Shown here piece after piece: positions 43,917-52,045 of a stretch of 64,000 nt of DNA. The stretch's first letter is position 1; the number at the start of each line of letters is the position of its first letter. The stretch spans positions 2,666,001 through 2,730,000 of the forward strand of contig NZ_AP024600.1 of assembly GCF_036322585.1 (NCBI RefSeq), in the 5' to 3' direction. This DNA comes from Luteolibacter sp. LG18 (GTDB lineage: Bacteria > Verrucomicrobiota > Verrucomicrobiia > Verrucomicrobiales > Akkermansiaceae). The translations under genes and the position numbers were made by a program. Under the pieces are notes generated by a model. The model did no database searches, was not told where the DNA came from, and saw only the letters and a list, made by a program, of their open reading frames with translations.

Positions 43917-44001
43917 CCCCGGGCTGGAATCAAGAGAAGAGGCGTGCGGGTCCCTTCCTCTGGACTCTTGCCGGACGGACGGCATCCGCTACGTTTCCAC
44001 C

Positions 44002-45549
44002 ATGAGTAGCCGGAGAGCGAGAAAACGCCGTGGGGAAACGAAGGCCGGATGGATGGGCCGCGCGGGCGCGGTACTGGGCGTGGGTGCGTTCCTGGTGCTG
44101 GTGGGCGGCTACGTGGGCGTGCGCCGCTACCTTCACAGCGAGGGCTTCCGGGTGCTGCTTTCCGAGCAGGCCAGCCGCGTGCTCGGCGTGCCCGGGCAAT
44201 TCGCTCCCTTCAAATGGGAGGGGCTGCGGGTCGATACCCCCTCGTTCGAGGCCGGAGGCGAGGGCGGGTTCCAGAACCTGCGGGCGGACCGGATGCACCT
44301 GGAGGTGGGTCTCAAGGGGGTGACCAGCGGTGTGTGGCACGTGCGCGGCGCGAATGTCGGCCGCGTGGACGTCACCTACGATGCTCGTTCCACCACGCCG
44401 ACCCGCCAGGAGGCGAAGGAAACGCATCCGCCGGTGAACGAAGGGACGGCCGAGGCCAAAAAGAACGGCTGGCTGCCCTCCGAGGTGATTCTCGACGATC
44501 TGATCCTGCAGGAAGTGAACGGCCGGGTGCTGCTGGACGGCGGCACGGCGTCGCTTTCCGGGATGGAGGTGAAGGTGAAGGCCGGGGACGCGAAGAACGT
44601 CTACGATGCCGAGGTGCAGGGTGGAAAGGTGGTCGCCCCCTGGAAGTTCGTGCCCCCAATGACGCTGGACCGGATGAAACTGCGCTACCGGGACAAGGAG
44701 ATCTTCATCACCCAGGCGACCGCCACGGTGGGCAGCCGCGGCCATCTCACCGCGGATGGCGAGTGGAGCGGCCTGACCAAGCGATACACCCTCGGCGGCA
44801 ACGTCACGGATCTGGCCTGCGCCGATATTCTCAGCGACACATGGGTGAAGCGACTCAACGGGACGATTTCGTCCAGCTTCGCGCTGGAGGGTGGTGGTCC
44901 GGACTTGCAGGCGCAGGGGCGGCTTTCGATCCAGCAGGGCGTGCTCACCGCGCTGCCGTTTCTCGATGTGCTGTCGGCCTACGCCGATACCCGTCGTTTC
45001 CGCGTGATCCAGCTCACCGAGGCGCATGCCGATTGGAAGTGGACGAAGGAGGCCACGGACTTCGACAAGATCGTGCTCGCGAGCGAGGGGCTGGTGCGGC
45101 TGGAAGGTTCGATGAAGATCCGCAAGGGCGCGATCGACGGCCAATTCATGCTGGGGTTGGCTCCCGGCACGCTGGGCACGATCCCCGGCGCGGAAACGGT
45201 GGTGTTCCAGCCGGGGCCGAACGGCCTGCTGTGGGCTCCGCTGCATGTCACCGGCACGCTCGAGGATCCGAAGGAGGACCTCAGCGACCGGCTCATCGCC
45301 GCGGCGGGCATCCGCATGATCGAGGTGCTGCCGGAAACCGGTGAGAAGGTGCTGAAGTTCACCCGTCAGGTCATCGGCGACGATCCCTCGAAGACCGCGC
45401 GGAAGGTGGAGCACGCCGTCGAACAGGGCGTGAAGGCGATCGACAAGGCCAGCGACGTCGTCAACCAGGCCAGCGGACTCCTCGGCGGGCTATTGGGAAA
45501 TGATCCGCCGCCGCCACCTCCGGAGAAGAAGGAGCCGGAGAAGAAGTAG
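44002..45549 (+). CDS. AsmA-like inner-membrane protein
   Basis: A 515-aa protein with one N-terminal helix (GAVLGVGAFLVLVGGYVGV, about 22-40) and a large periplasmic beta-rich part. The opening after the helix (LLSEQASRVLGVPGQFAPFKWEGLRVDTPSFEA) and later GTISSSFALEGGGPDLQAQGRLSIQQGVLTALPFLDVLSAYADT match AsmA/TamB-type bridge proteins involved in lipid transport or envelope assembly. The C-terminus is Pro/Lys-rich (PPPPPPEKKEPEKK). The start at 44002 precedes the basic MSSRRARKRRGE, so the N-terminus is inside. A REP pair follows the stop at once. Confidence 0.7.
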   Translation: MSSRRARKRRGETKAGWMGRAGAVLGVGAFLVLVGGYVGVRRYLHSEGFRVLLSEQASRVLGVPGQFAPFKWEGLRVDTPSFEAGGEGGFQNLRADRMHLEVGLKGVTSGVWHVRGANVGRVDVTYDARSTTPTRQEAKETHPPVNEGTAEAKKNGWLPSEVILDDLILQEVNGRVLLDGGTASLSGMEVKVKAGDAKNVYDAEVQGGKVVAPWKFVPPMTLDRMKLRYRDKEIFITQATATVGSRGHLTADGEWSGLTKRYTLGGNVTDLACADILSDTWVKRLNGTISSSFALEGGGPDLQAQGRLSIQQGVLTALPFLDVLSAYADTRRFRVIQLTEAHADWKWTKEATDFDKIVLASEGLVRLEGSMKIRKGAIDGQFMLGLAPGTLGTIPGAETVVFQPGPNGLLWAPLHVTGTLEDPKEDLSDRLIAAAGIRMIEVLPETGEKVLKFTRQVIGDDPSKTARKVEHAVEQGVKAIDKASDVVNQASGLLGGLLGNDPPPPPPEKKEPEKK

Positions 45550-45554
45550 GGGCC

Positions 45555-45692
45555 ACAAGGAGCAGGGACATTCTTGTCCCGTTCTTCAATGGCCCGTGAA
45601 GGGAAGGGGGACTTCGTTCTCTTTCCTGGCTCGGTATTCGAGTGATATCGAGGCTCGTGGCAGAACGGGACAGGAATGTCCCTGCTCCTTGT
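45555..45692. repeat. Inverted REP pair (REPIN-like), copies B and C
   Basis: Copy B (45555-45582) is the inverted form of ACGGGACAAGAATGTCCCTGCTCCTTGT. Copy C (45665-45692) is the direct form ACGGGACAGGAATGTCCCTG..., facing it. The 82-nt middle has extra weak symmetry (GTTCTTC / GCAGAAC). This two-REP, inverted layout is what REPINs look like. It sits between two convergent genes. Confidence 0.85.
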
Positions 45693-45697
45693 TTGCC

Positions 45698-46225
45698 TCA
45701 CTTGATCGAGAACTTGCGGCCGCGGCCGGATTCCCAGGCGTCCTTCACGCTCTTGAGCAGGGCTTGTAGCTCGTCCTCGCTCTGGAGGCGGAACTCGATG
45801 CACTTGGCGTGGGTGGTCTCGGGGAATTTCTTCAGCACCATGTTCTGGGCGTCGGTGGTGCCGGCGCGCTTGGTGGTTTCATCGAGCAGTTGCTTCGCGC
45901 GGTCCACGGCATTGCCGACGGTGCTGGAGCCGGTGGCGGGCGGCTCCACGAAGTAGAAGCGGGCGAGCGCCTGGCCGTTGGTGTCCACGTTCACTTCGTG
46001 CACGACCACGGTGCCATCGACGAGGTAGGTCTGCTCGCTGATCGAGGTGATGCGGTCGAGCGCCACCATGTAGCTGCCGCCGGGAAGCGCGGCCTGCCAG
46101 AAACGGCGGGGACCATCGGCCTCGGTGCCCTTGCTGGAGTCCTGGCCGGTGGTGTCGGTGTTCTGGGCGTGGAGCGGAGCGGAAACGAGAAGCGCGAGCA
46201 GCGGAAACAAAGCGAGGGCTTTCAT
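45698..46225 (-). CDS. Exported protein of unknown function
   Basis: A 175-aa protein with a signal peptide (LALFPLLALLVSAPLHAQ) and a small alpha/beta domain. Motifs include RRFWQAALPGGSYMVALDRITSISEQTYLVDGTVVVHEVNVDTNGQALARFYFVEP and a C-terminal DELQALLKSVKDAWESGRG. I do not recognise the family. The start at 46225 is set by the signal peptide; a longer frame to 46636 is antisense to the cupin gene. It is convergent with the AsmA-like gene across the REP pair. Confidence 0.7.
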   Translation of the reverse strand: MKALALFPLLALLVSAPLHAQNTDTTGQDSSKGTEADGPRRFWQAALPGGSYMVALDRITSISEQTYLVDGTVVVHEVNVDTNGQALARFYFVEPPATGSSTVGNAVDRAKQLLDETTKRAGTTDAQNMVLKKFPETTHAKCIEFRLQSEDELQALLKSVKDAWESGRGRKFSIK

Positions 46226-46324
46226 GACAGTGGAAACCCTGTCACGGGCCGTTGGTTTTGGCCAGCACTCCGGTATTTTCGGAAGCATCTTGCCGCCGGT
46301 GGCGCGCGCGGGCAGGGGTAGGGC

Positions 46325-46663
46325 ATGCAGGCACCGGTGAAAGGCAGGCTGGCGGCGGGCTTGGGCCCAGCGGGAGAGGAGACGTTCCATCCGTTGGTGG
46401 AGCGACCGGGCCTGCTGCTGGAGGAGATCGTCTCGCGGGGCCAGCCGACGCCGGAGGGCGAGTGGTATGACCAGGAGCGGGACGAGTGGGTGTTGCTCGC
46501 GAAAGGCCGCGCGACCCTGGTGTTCGATCCCGGCGGGCCAATGGAGCTGGAAACCGGTGAGCATGTGCTCATTCCCGCGCGCCTGCGGCACCGGGTGGAG
46601 CGGGTCTCGGTGGATGCGGTGTGGCTGGCGCTGCATTTCGATCCGGCGCTACGGGATTCCTGA
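46325..46663 (+). CDS. Small cupin-domain protein
   Basis: A 112-aa single-domain cupin. It shows the two cupin boxes in simple form: YDQERDEWVLLAKGRATLVFD (box 1) and METGEHVLIPARLRHRVERV (box 2 with P and H). The metal-binding His set is reduced, so enzymatic or binding function is unclear. It precedes the NUDIX gene by 40 nt on the same strand, and the two may be co-transcribed. Confidence 0.75.
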   Translation: MQAPVKGRLAAGLGPAGEETFHPLVERPGLLLEEIVSRGQPTPEGEWYDQERDEWVLLAKGRATLVFDPGGPMELETGEHVLIPARLRHRVERVSVDAVWLALHFDPALRDS

Positions 46664-46703
46664 TGTTCGCTTTTGGGGATTGTTTCGCCGGTAGGGCGAC
46701 CTC

Positions 46704-47183
46704 ATGCTCAGCGGCATGGTGCGTTTCCGTCCGAACGTGGCGGCTTTGATGGTCCGCCCGGAGCAAGGCCAGCTTTTGATTTGCGAGCGATCGACTCTCC
46801 CCGGAGCCTGGCAGTTTCCGCAGGGCGGGGTGGACGCGGGTGAGTCGCTGGAGGCGGCGTTGTTCCGCGAGGTGCGGGAGGAGATCGGGCTGCTGCCGCG
46901 TCACTATCAGGTCGTGCGGATGCTGGATGGCTACCGCTACCTCTACCCCGCCGAGGTCCGGGGGAAGAAGCTGAAGAAGCACGGCTTCCACGGCCAGGCC
47001 CAGACCTACTTCCTCTGCCATGTCCACCCGGATGCTCCAGCGGTGAACGTGGACCAGAAGCCGCGCGAGTTTTCCTCCTACCGCTGGATCGATCCGGACG
47101 AGTTCGAGCTGGAGTGGTTGCCCGCCTTCAAGCGCGACGTCTATCGTCAGGTTATGCGGGACTTCTTCGGAGTTCTTTTGTAA
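46704..47183 (+). CDS. NUDIX hydrolase, RppH-like
   Basis: A 159-aa NUDIX protein resembling RppH, the RNA 5'-pyrophosphohydrolase that triggers mRNA decay, or the related diadenosine polyphosphate hydrolases. It opens with MVRFRPNVAALM, close to the RppH N-terminus, and has GAWQFPQGGVDAGE and a complete NUDIX box from Gly41 (GGVDAGE...REVREEIGLLP). A GFHGQAQTYFLC strand also fits RppH. The true start could be the second ATG (46716). Whether the enzyme is a real RppH or an Ap4A hydrolase cannot be settled by eye. Confidence 0.82.
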   Translation: MLSGMVRFRPNVAALMVRPEQGQLLICERSTLPGAWQFPQGGVDAGESLEAALFREVREEIGLLPRHYQVVRMLDGYRYLYPAEVRGKKLKKHGFHGQAQTYFLCHVHPDAPAVNVDQKPREFSSYRWIDPDEFELEWLPAFKRDVYRQVMRDFFGVLL

Positions 47184-47552
47184 ATCCGTAAATTTTATAG
47201 ATTCGGTATTTAGGGGTTGCCACACCGGAAATTTTAGGGAACTTTACAAACATCCTCGAACCGGGAAGGTTTGGAGTCCAATGTCTGGGGGGAGATTGGA
47301 ATCCGCTTTGACCTTCCCTGTTCCTTTGGGGGGATAGTGATTGAGGCGCGGGTTCAGCAATGGGCCCGCGCCTTGTTCATCTCCGGGCGGAGGGGAAAAG
47401 AACGGCTCAAAAAGGCACGCGTCTTTACAAAACTTTCGTGCAAAAGGCATGTTGAGGGGCGCTTTGTAAACGCGGTTCTCCCGTGAAGGATTGCGTTTTG
47501 AGCGGGCAGCTGCTCCCAGGCCTCCTAAAGGAGAGGCATCTAACAAGGAATG
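47184..47552. other. 369-nt gene-free region with hairpin and TTTACAAA motifs
   Basis: No coding sequence is recognised. A GC hairpin (GGCGCGGG at 47345-47352 with CCCGCGCC at 47365-47372, followed by TTG) may end the NUDIX transcript. TTTACAAA occurs at 47243-47250 and 47424-47431, and its reverse complement TTTGTAAA at 47463-47470. The last two face each other across 31 nt. Near the end, CCTCCTAAAGGAGAGG (about 47521-47536) forms a small hairpin just past the 47-aa gene's stop. Confidence 0.5.
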
Positions 47553-47696
47553 TTACTCCGCGCGCGCGGGAGCGGCGGCGGGCAGCTCCTTGCGGGAGAA
47601 CTCGGTGTTGGCATTGAGATACCAGACCAGCCCGGCGCTCCCCAGCACCGCGAGGATGACGAGGACGACCAACAGCATGCCGAAGCAGGATTTCAT
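47553..47696 (-). CDS. 47-aa single-helix membrane protein
   Basis: Small protein, 47 aa: MKSCFGMLLVVLVILAVLG begins one long hydrophobic helix (about residues 6-27), then WYLNANTEFSRKELPAAAPARAE. This reads as a real membrane microprotein, not noise: a Lys-Ser-Cys start, one transmembrane helix, and a charged tail. It starts 20 nt after the rsmB stop on the same strand, so it is likely co-transcribed. The function is unknown. Confidence 0.65.
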   Translation of the reverse strand: MKSCFGMLLVVLVILAVLGSAGLVWYLNANTEFSRKELPAAAPARAE

Positions 47697-47716
47697 GCGG
47701 GAGGGATCTTCGGCGT

Positions 47717-48955
47717 TCAGGCGGAAGTTTCAAGCCGGGCGGCGAAGGCGCCGTCGGTTCCATCGCGGAAAGGCAGTGCCTGGCGGGTGCCGGTGAGCTT
47801 TACCTCCGGATGGGCGGCCACGAAGGCGGCGACCTGGTCCTCGTTCTCGTCCTTCTCGATCGAGCAGGTGGAGTAGATGAGGCGACCGCCGGGCTTCAGG
47901 CAGGGCAGGGCGTTTTCGAGGATCTGTCGCTGGATCCGGAGCAGGGCCTCGATGTGGTCCTGTTGGAGGCGCCAGCGGACGTCCACGCGGCGGCGGATCA
48001 CGCCGGAGTTCGAGCAGGGGACGTCGAGCAGGATGGCATCGAAGGCCCCGTGCCACTCGGTCGGAGCGGGCTTCGTCCAATCGTGGACGGCCACTTCGGA
48101 GGGTTCGCAGCCGAGGCGTTCGAGGTTCTCACGCAGGCGCGGCAGGCGCTTTTCGTTGGAATCGGTGCAGACCAGCGAGCTGCCGCCTCCCTGGGCCGCG
48201 GCGATGAGGAAGGACTTGCCGCCGGGAGCCGCGCAGGCGTCGAGGATGCGTTCGCCGGGCTTCGGATCGAGCAGCTCGACGGAATGGCGGGTCGCCGGGT
48301 CCTGGATGTAGATCTGGCCGGCGGCGAGCAGGGCGGACGGTGGCGCGCCTTCCAGCTTGAAGAAGCCGGTGGCTCCTTCCACGGGAGTGCCGGGCATTTC
48401 CTCCGGAGCGGGGCGCAGCGGGTTGATGCGGGCGAAGGTTTCCGCGGGCTGGTTGTTCCACTCCATCAGGGCCAGGGTGTTGGCCTTGCCGAAGGCGGAC
48501 TTCCAGCGGTTGTAGAGCCAGTCCGGATGGGAAAGCGTGATCGCCGGGGCGAGGTCGGCCAGGTCGTCCATCAGCCGCTTCTTCGAAGTGGTGGCGCGGC
48601 GCAGGACGGCGTTGATGAGGCCGCGGACGTTGGCCTTGCCGACTTCCACCGTCTCATGGACGGCGGCGTGGTCGGGCAAACCGAGGATGAAGAGCTGGCA
48701 CAGGCCCACGCGCAGGATATCGCGGGTGTCCGGATCGAGCTTGCCGTTGCGGAGCTTGCCGATCCAGTGGTCGATCACGCGGCGGTTCCGCAGCACGCCG
48801 AGGAGGATCGCCTGCAGCAGCCCGCGGTCCTGGGACGAAAGCTGGCGGCGGTGGGCGTGGCGCTCCACCAGCGTCTCGGCGTAATCGTGGCCTTTCGCCC
48901 ACGCGCGGAGGGCGGAGACGGCGGCTTGGCGGACGTGGTAGTTCTTGGCGGGCAT
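47717..48955 (-). CDS. rsmB: 16S rRNA m5C967 methyltransferase RsmB
   Basis: SAM-dependent methyltransferase making m5C in 16S rRNA. The 412-aa protein has the RsmB plan: an N-terminal NusB-like domain (residues 1-125, with RAWAKGHDYAETLVERHAHRRQLSSQDRGLL and VGLCQLFILGLPDHAAVHETVEVGK), then the methyltransferase core. The SAM-binding loop is DACAAPGGKS (239-248). The active cysteines are C314 (DVPCSNSG) and C364 (YSTCSIE); in RsmB the second is the nucleophile. The start at 48955 gives the full family length. A 47-aa membrane protein gene follows. Confidence 0.95.
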   Translation of the reverse strand: MPAKNYHVRQAAVSALRAWAKGHDYAETLVERHAHRRQLSSQDRGLLQAILLGVLRNRRVIDHWIGKLRNGKLDPDTRDILRVGLCQLFILGLPDHAAVHETVEVGKANVRGLINAVLRRATTSKKRLMDDLADLAPAITLSHPDWLYNRWKSAFGKANTLALMEWNNQPAETFARINPLRPAPEEMPGTPVEGATGFFKLEGAPPSALLAAGQIYIQDPATRHSVELLDPKPGERILDACAAPGGKSFLIAAAQGGGSSLVCTDSNEKRLPRLRENLERLGCEPSEVAVHDWTKPAPTEWHGAFDAILLDVPCSNSGVIRRRVDVRWRLQQDHIEALLRIQRQILENALPCLKPGGRLIYSTCSIEKDENEDQVAAFVAAHPEVKLTGTRQALPFRDGTDGAFAARLETSA

Positions 48956-49031
48956 GGCGGCGGAGGCACGCTATGAGCCCTCCGGACCCGGCGGACAATC
49001 CTTTTCCGGGACCAAAGGGCACGTAACTTCC

Positions 49032-50357
49032 TCAGCCAGCGGTCACCACCGGCCGGCCGACCGAGTGGTACTCCAGCCCGGTGGCGGTGGCCGCCGCGGG
49101 GTCGAGCAGGTTGCGGCCGTCGAAGACCAGCGGCGTGCGCAGGCGCTTCTTGATCTCGGTGAGGTCGGCGTTCGCGAAGTGGGACCACTCGGTGGCGATC
49201 ACCAGCGCGTCCGCGCCATCGAGGGCGGAGAGCATGTCCGGGGCGTATTCGATGCCGGATTCGATGCCGCTGAAACGCTTGGCGGTTTCGATGGCCTCCG
49301 GGTCCCAGGCGACGAGCGTGGCCCCTTCCTCGATCATCTTCTTGGCCAGGCGGATCGCCACGGACTCGCGGACGTCGTCGGTGTTCTGTTTGAAGGCGAG
49401 GCCCCACAGGGCGATCTTCTTCTCACGCAGCACCCACAGCTTCTCGCGGATCTTGGCGATGAAGCGGTCGAGCTGGGCGGTGTTGATGCGTTCGACCTCC
49501 TTGAGCAGGCCGAAGGGCGAGCCGAGGGATTCGGAGATGGCGATGAAGGCTTTGACGTCCTTCGGGAAGCAGGAGCCGCCGTAGCCGAGGCCGGCGTTGA
49601 GGAACTGGCGGCCGATGCGCTTGTCGGTGCCGATGCCCTCGGCGACCTTCTCGACGTCGGCACCGGAGGCCTCGCAGATCGCGGAAACGGCGTTGATGTA
49701 GGAGATTTTCAGCGCCAGGAACGAGTTCGCGGCGTGCTTGATGAGCTCGGCGGAATTGATGTCGGTGACCAGCACCGGAGCCACGAAGGGCTCGTAGATC
49801 TTGTGCATCAGGGCCAGCGCGCGGTCGTCGTTCGAGCCGATCACGATGCGGTCCGGGTTCAGGAGGTCGTCCACGGCGCAGCCCTCGCGGAGGAACTCGG
49901 GGTTCGAGACCACGCCGAACTCGACGCCCTTCGGCGCGTAGCGGCGGACGGTTTCGGCGACCTTCTCGCCGGTTTTCACCGGGACGGTCGATTTATCCAC
50001 GATCACGCGGTAGCCGAGCTCCGGGGTCAGTCGCTCGGCGATCTCGCGGGCAACCTTTTCGATGAAGGAGAGGTCCACCGAGCCATCGGGCTGCGGCGGG
50101 GTCGGCACGGCGATGAAAATGACGTCGCTGTTCGCCACGCCCTCGTCGGTGGAGGTGGTGAACTTGAGGCGGCCGGCGGCCACGTTTTTCTTCACCAGTT
50201 CCTCGAGGCCCGGCTCATAGATCGGGATGCGGCCCGCGAGCAGGGTTTCGATCTTTTCCGGGTTGTTGTCGACACAGGTCACGTGATGACCCACTTCCGC
50301 GAAGCAGGTGCCGGTGGTGAGTCCGACGTAGCCGGTGCCGATGATGGTGAGATTCAT
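49032..50357 (-). CDS. ugd: UDP-glucose 6-dehydrogenase
   Basis: NAD-dependent enzyme oxidising UDP-glucose to UDP-glucuronate for cell-surface polysaccharides. The 441-aa product has the N-terminal Rossmann motif IGTGYVGLTTGTCFAEVGHHV, the signature EPGLEELVKKN, and the catalytic-cysteine segment GLGYGGSCFPKDVKA (C263). The C-terminal NAD domain has IALWGLAFKQNTDDVRES. The start at 50357 (MNLTIIGTGYVG) is set by the Rossmann loop; the open frame upstream belongs to the GH109-type region in antisense. Its stop lies 61 nt from the rsmB start. Confidence 0.95.
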   Translation of the reverse strand: MNLTIIGTGYVGLTTGTCFAEVGHHVTCVDNNPEKIETLLAGRIPIYEPGLEELVKKNVAAGRLKFTTSTDEGVANSDVIFIAVPTPPQPDGSVDLSFIEKVAREIAERLTPELGYRVIVDKSTVPVKTGEKVAETVRRYAPKGVEFGVVSNPEFLREGCAVDDLLNPDRIVIGSNDDRALALMHKIYEPFVAPVLVTDINSAELIKHAANSFLALKISYINAVSAICEASGADVEKVAEGIGTDKRIGRQFLNAGLGYGGSCFPKDVKAFIAISESLGSPFGLLKEVERINTAQLDRFIAKIREKLWVLREKKIALWGLAFKQNTDDVRESVAIRLAKKMIEEGATLVAWDPEAIETAKRFSGIESGIEYAPDMLSALDGADALVIATEWSHFANADLTEIKKRLRTPLVFDGRNLLDPAAATATGLEYHSVGRPVVTAG

Positions 50358-50448
50358 GGAGTTGGAAAAGCGGGATGGCCCGCGGCGGGATAGCAGGGAT
50401 GGCGGGGCGTGACAAGACTGGTTGGTCACGAGTCCGTCACAAATGAAA

Positions 50449-50477
50449 AACGGCGGCAGGCCGAGCCTGCCGCCGTT
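50449..50477 (-). terminator. Terminator after the GH109-type gene
   Basis: AACGGCGGCAGG (50449-50460) pairs with CCTGCCGCCGTT (50466-50477) around a 5-nt CCGAG loop. On the minus strand a TTTTT run follows. It lies 19 nt past the stop of the GH109-type gene and before the ugd gene. Confidence 0.85.
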
Positions 50478-50496
50478 GAGAGAGAAGAAGCCGGGA

Positions 50497-51897
50497 TCAG
50501 GCGATGACGCCCAGCGGCTTGGTGGTCTTCCAGTTGCCGCGGGTGAAGTCCGGGAAGGCCTGGGACGAGCCGTCCTCGGCCACGGATTTCTCGCTGAGCG
50601 GGCCGACCGCGGACCAGAAGGCGCCTTCGTAGACGTTCTGGTCGAGGGCCTCGCCCTTCTGGAGGCATTCGATGATGCGATAGAGCATGAGGAAGTCCAT
50701 GCCGCCGTGGCCGCCCATCTTCTTGCCGAGCTCGCCCATGCGCTTGAAGTAGGGGTGCTCGTATTTGGCGGCGATTTCCTCCCACGCCTCGTTTTCGGCC
50801 CACTCGTGGTAGGTCTTGGTGACACCCTCGATGGCCATGCGGTTCGGGAAGCCGGCGATGGTGCCCTTGGTGCCTTGGATCAGGTTGTGGCGGGAGTACG
50901 GGCGCGGGGAGGTTTCGTCCCACTGCACCATGATGGTGCGGCCGAGGGTGGTCTTGATGATCGAGGTGTTGATGTCGCCACCTTCGAACTTGAGGTTCTT
51001 GAACTCCGGGTTGGAGAGCTTGGTGGACTTCTGGGCGTAGAGCGCGCGGCCCTTGGCGGGTGAGGAGAAGGACACCAGGCGGCCGAAGTTGTCGTCGCCG
51101 CGGCCGAGGTTCATGTACTGGGCCACCGGGCCGAGGCCGTGGGTCGGGTAGAGGTTGCCGTTGCGCTTGGCGTACTGGAACGTGCGCCAGGAACCGGTGG
51201 AGTCACCGTTGTCCATCTGGCCGCGGAGTTCGTGGATGTAGGCGGCCTCGCCGTGGAGGAGTTCGCCGAGCACGCCCTGGCGGACCATGTTGAGGTAGAT
51301 GAGCTCCTCGCGGCCGTAGTTGACGTTCTCCATCATCATGCAGTGGCGGCCGGTGGCCTCCGAGGTGTCGATGATGTCCCAGAGGTCCTTGAGGGTGTAG
51401 GCCATCGGCACTTCCGTGAAGGCGTGCGCGCCGGCCTTCATGGCAGCGATACACATCGGCGCGTGGTGGTCCCACGGGGTGGCGATGAAGACGGCGTCCG
51501 GCTTGGTCTCGGCGAGCATGCGCTGCCAGTCGTTCTCGTCCTTGCCGTAGAGCTTCGGCTTGTGGCCCTTGTTGGCGGCCAGGACGTTCTTCTCGGCGTT
51601 CTGGACCTGCTTTTCGCGGAGGTCGCAGATGCCGACGAAATCGACGCCGTCGATGGTGGCGAGCTGCTTGGCATGGCCGGAACCACGGGCTCCGACGCCG
51701 ATGATGGCCACCTTCACCTTCTCCAGCTTGGGAGCGGCGAAGTCACCCATGTATTTCGCGCCGGAGGCACGGGACGGGGCATTGGCGGAGCCCTGGGCCG
51801 ACATCAGGGTCGGCAGGGCGGCGAGGCTGGCGGTGAGACCACCGATGGCTTTCAGGAAGCCACGGCGCTGGGTCGAATTCATATCGGATGGATTCAT
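50497..51897 (-). CDS. Tat-exported Gfo/Idh/MocA oxidoreductase, GH109-type
   Basis: NAD-binding oxidoreductase-fold enzyme of the kind classed as GH109 alpha-N-acetylgalactosaminidase, common in Verrucomicrobia. The product is 466 aa. A twin-arginine leader (STQRRGFLKAIGGLTASLAALP) is followed by a Rossmann domain with VKVAIIGVGARGSGHAKQL and FVGICDLR, then the family motif FIATPWDHHAPMCIAAMKAGAHAFTEVPMA and GRHCMMMENVNYGREELIYLNMV. GH109 enzymes use NAD as a cofactor in glycosidic cleavage. The substrate here is not certain. The ATG at 51897 or 51882 both keep the Tat motif. Separate terminator from ugd. Confidence 0.85.
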   Translation of the reverse strand: MNPSDMNSTQRRGFLKAIGGLTASLAALPTLMSAQGSANAPSRASGAKYMGDFAAPKLEKVKVAIIGVGARGSGHAKQLATIDGVDFVGICDLREKQVQNAEKNVLAANKGHKPKLYGKDENDWQRMLAETKPDAVFIATPWDHHAPMCIAAMKAGAHAFTEVPMAYTLKDLWDIIDTSEATGRHCMMMENVNYGREELIYLNMVRQGVLGELLHGEAAYIHELRGQMDNGDSTGSWRTFQYAKRNGNLYPTHGLGPVAQYMNLGRGDDNFGRLVSFSSPAKGRALYAQKSTKLSNPEFKNLKFEGGDINTSIIKTTLGRTIMVQWDETSPRPYSRHNLIQGTKGTIAGFPNRMAIEGVTKTYHEWAENEAWEEIAAKYEHPYFKRMGELGKKMGGHGGMDFLMLYRIIECLQKGEALDQNVYEGAFWSAVGPLSEKSVAEDGSSQAFPDFTRGNWKTTKPLGVIA

Positions 51898-52045
51898 AAA
51901 ACAAATACTGTGAAACAAACAGAACGACGGACGAACGATTCCTAGTGCCCGATCCTTTCACTGGCAACCCGGGAAGTTACCCGAAACGACGGGGGAAATT
52001 CCCTAGAACAGTCCACAATCCGGGCTTTCCGCGCAAGATCGCAGC

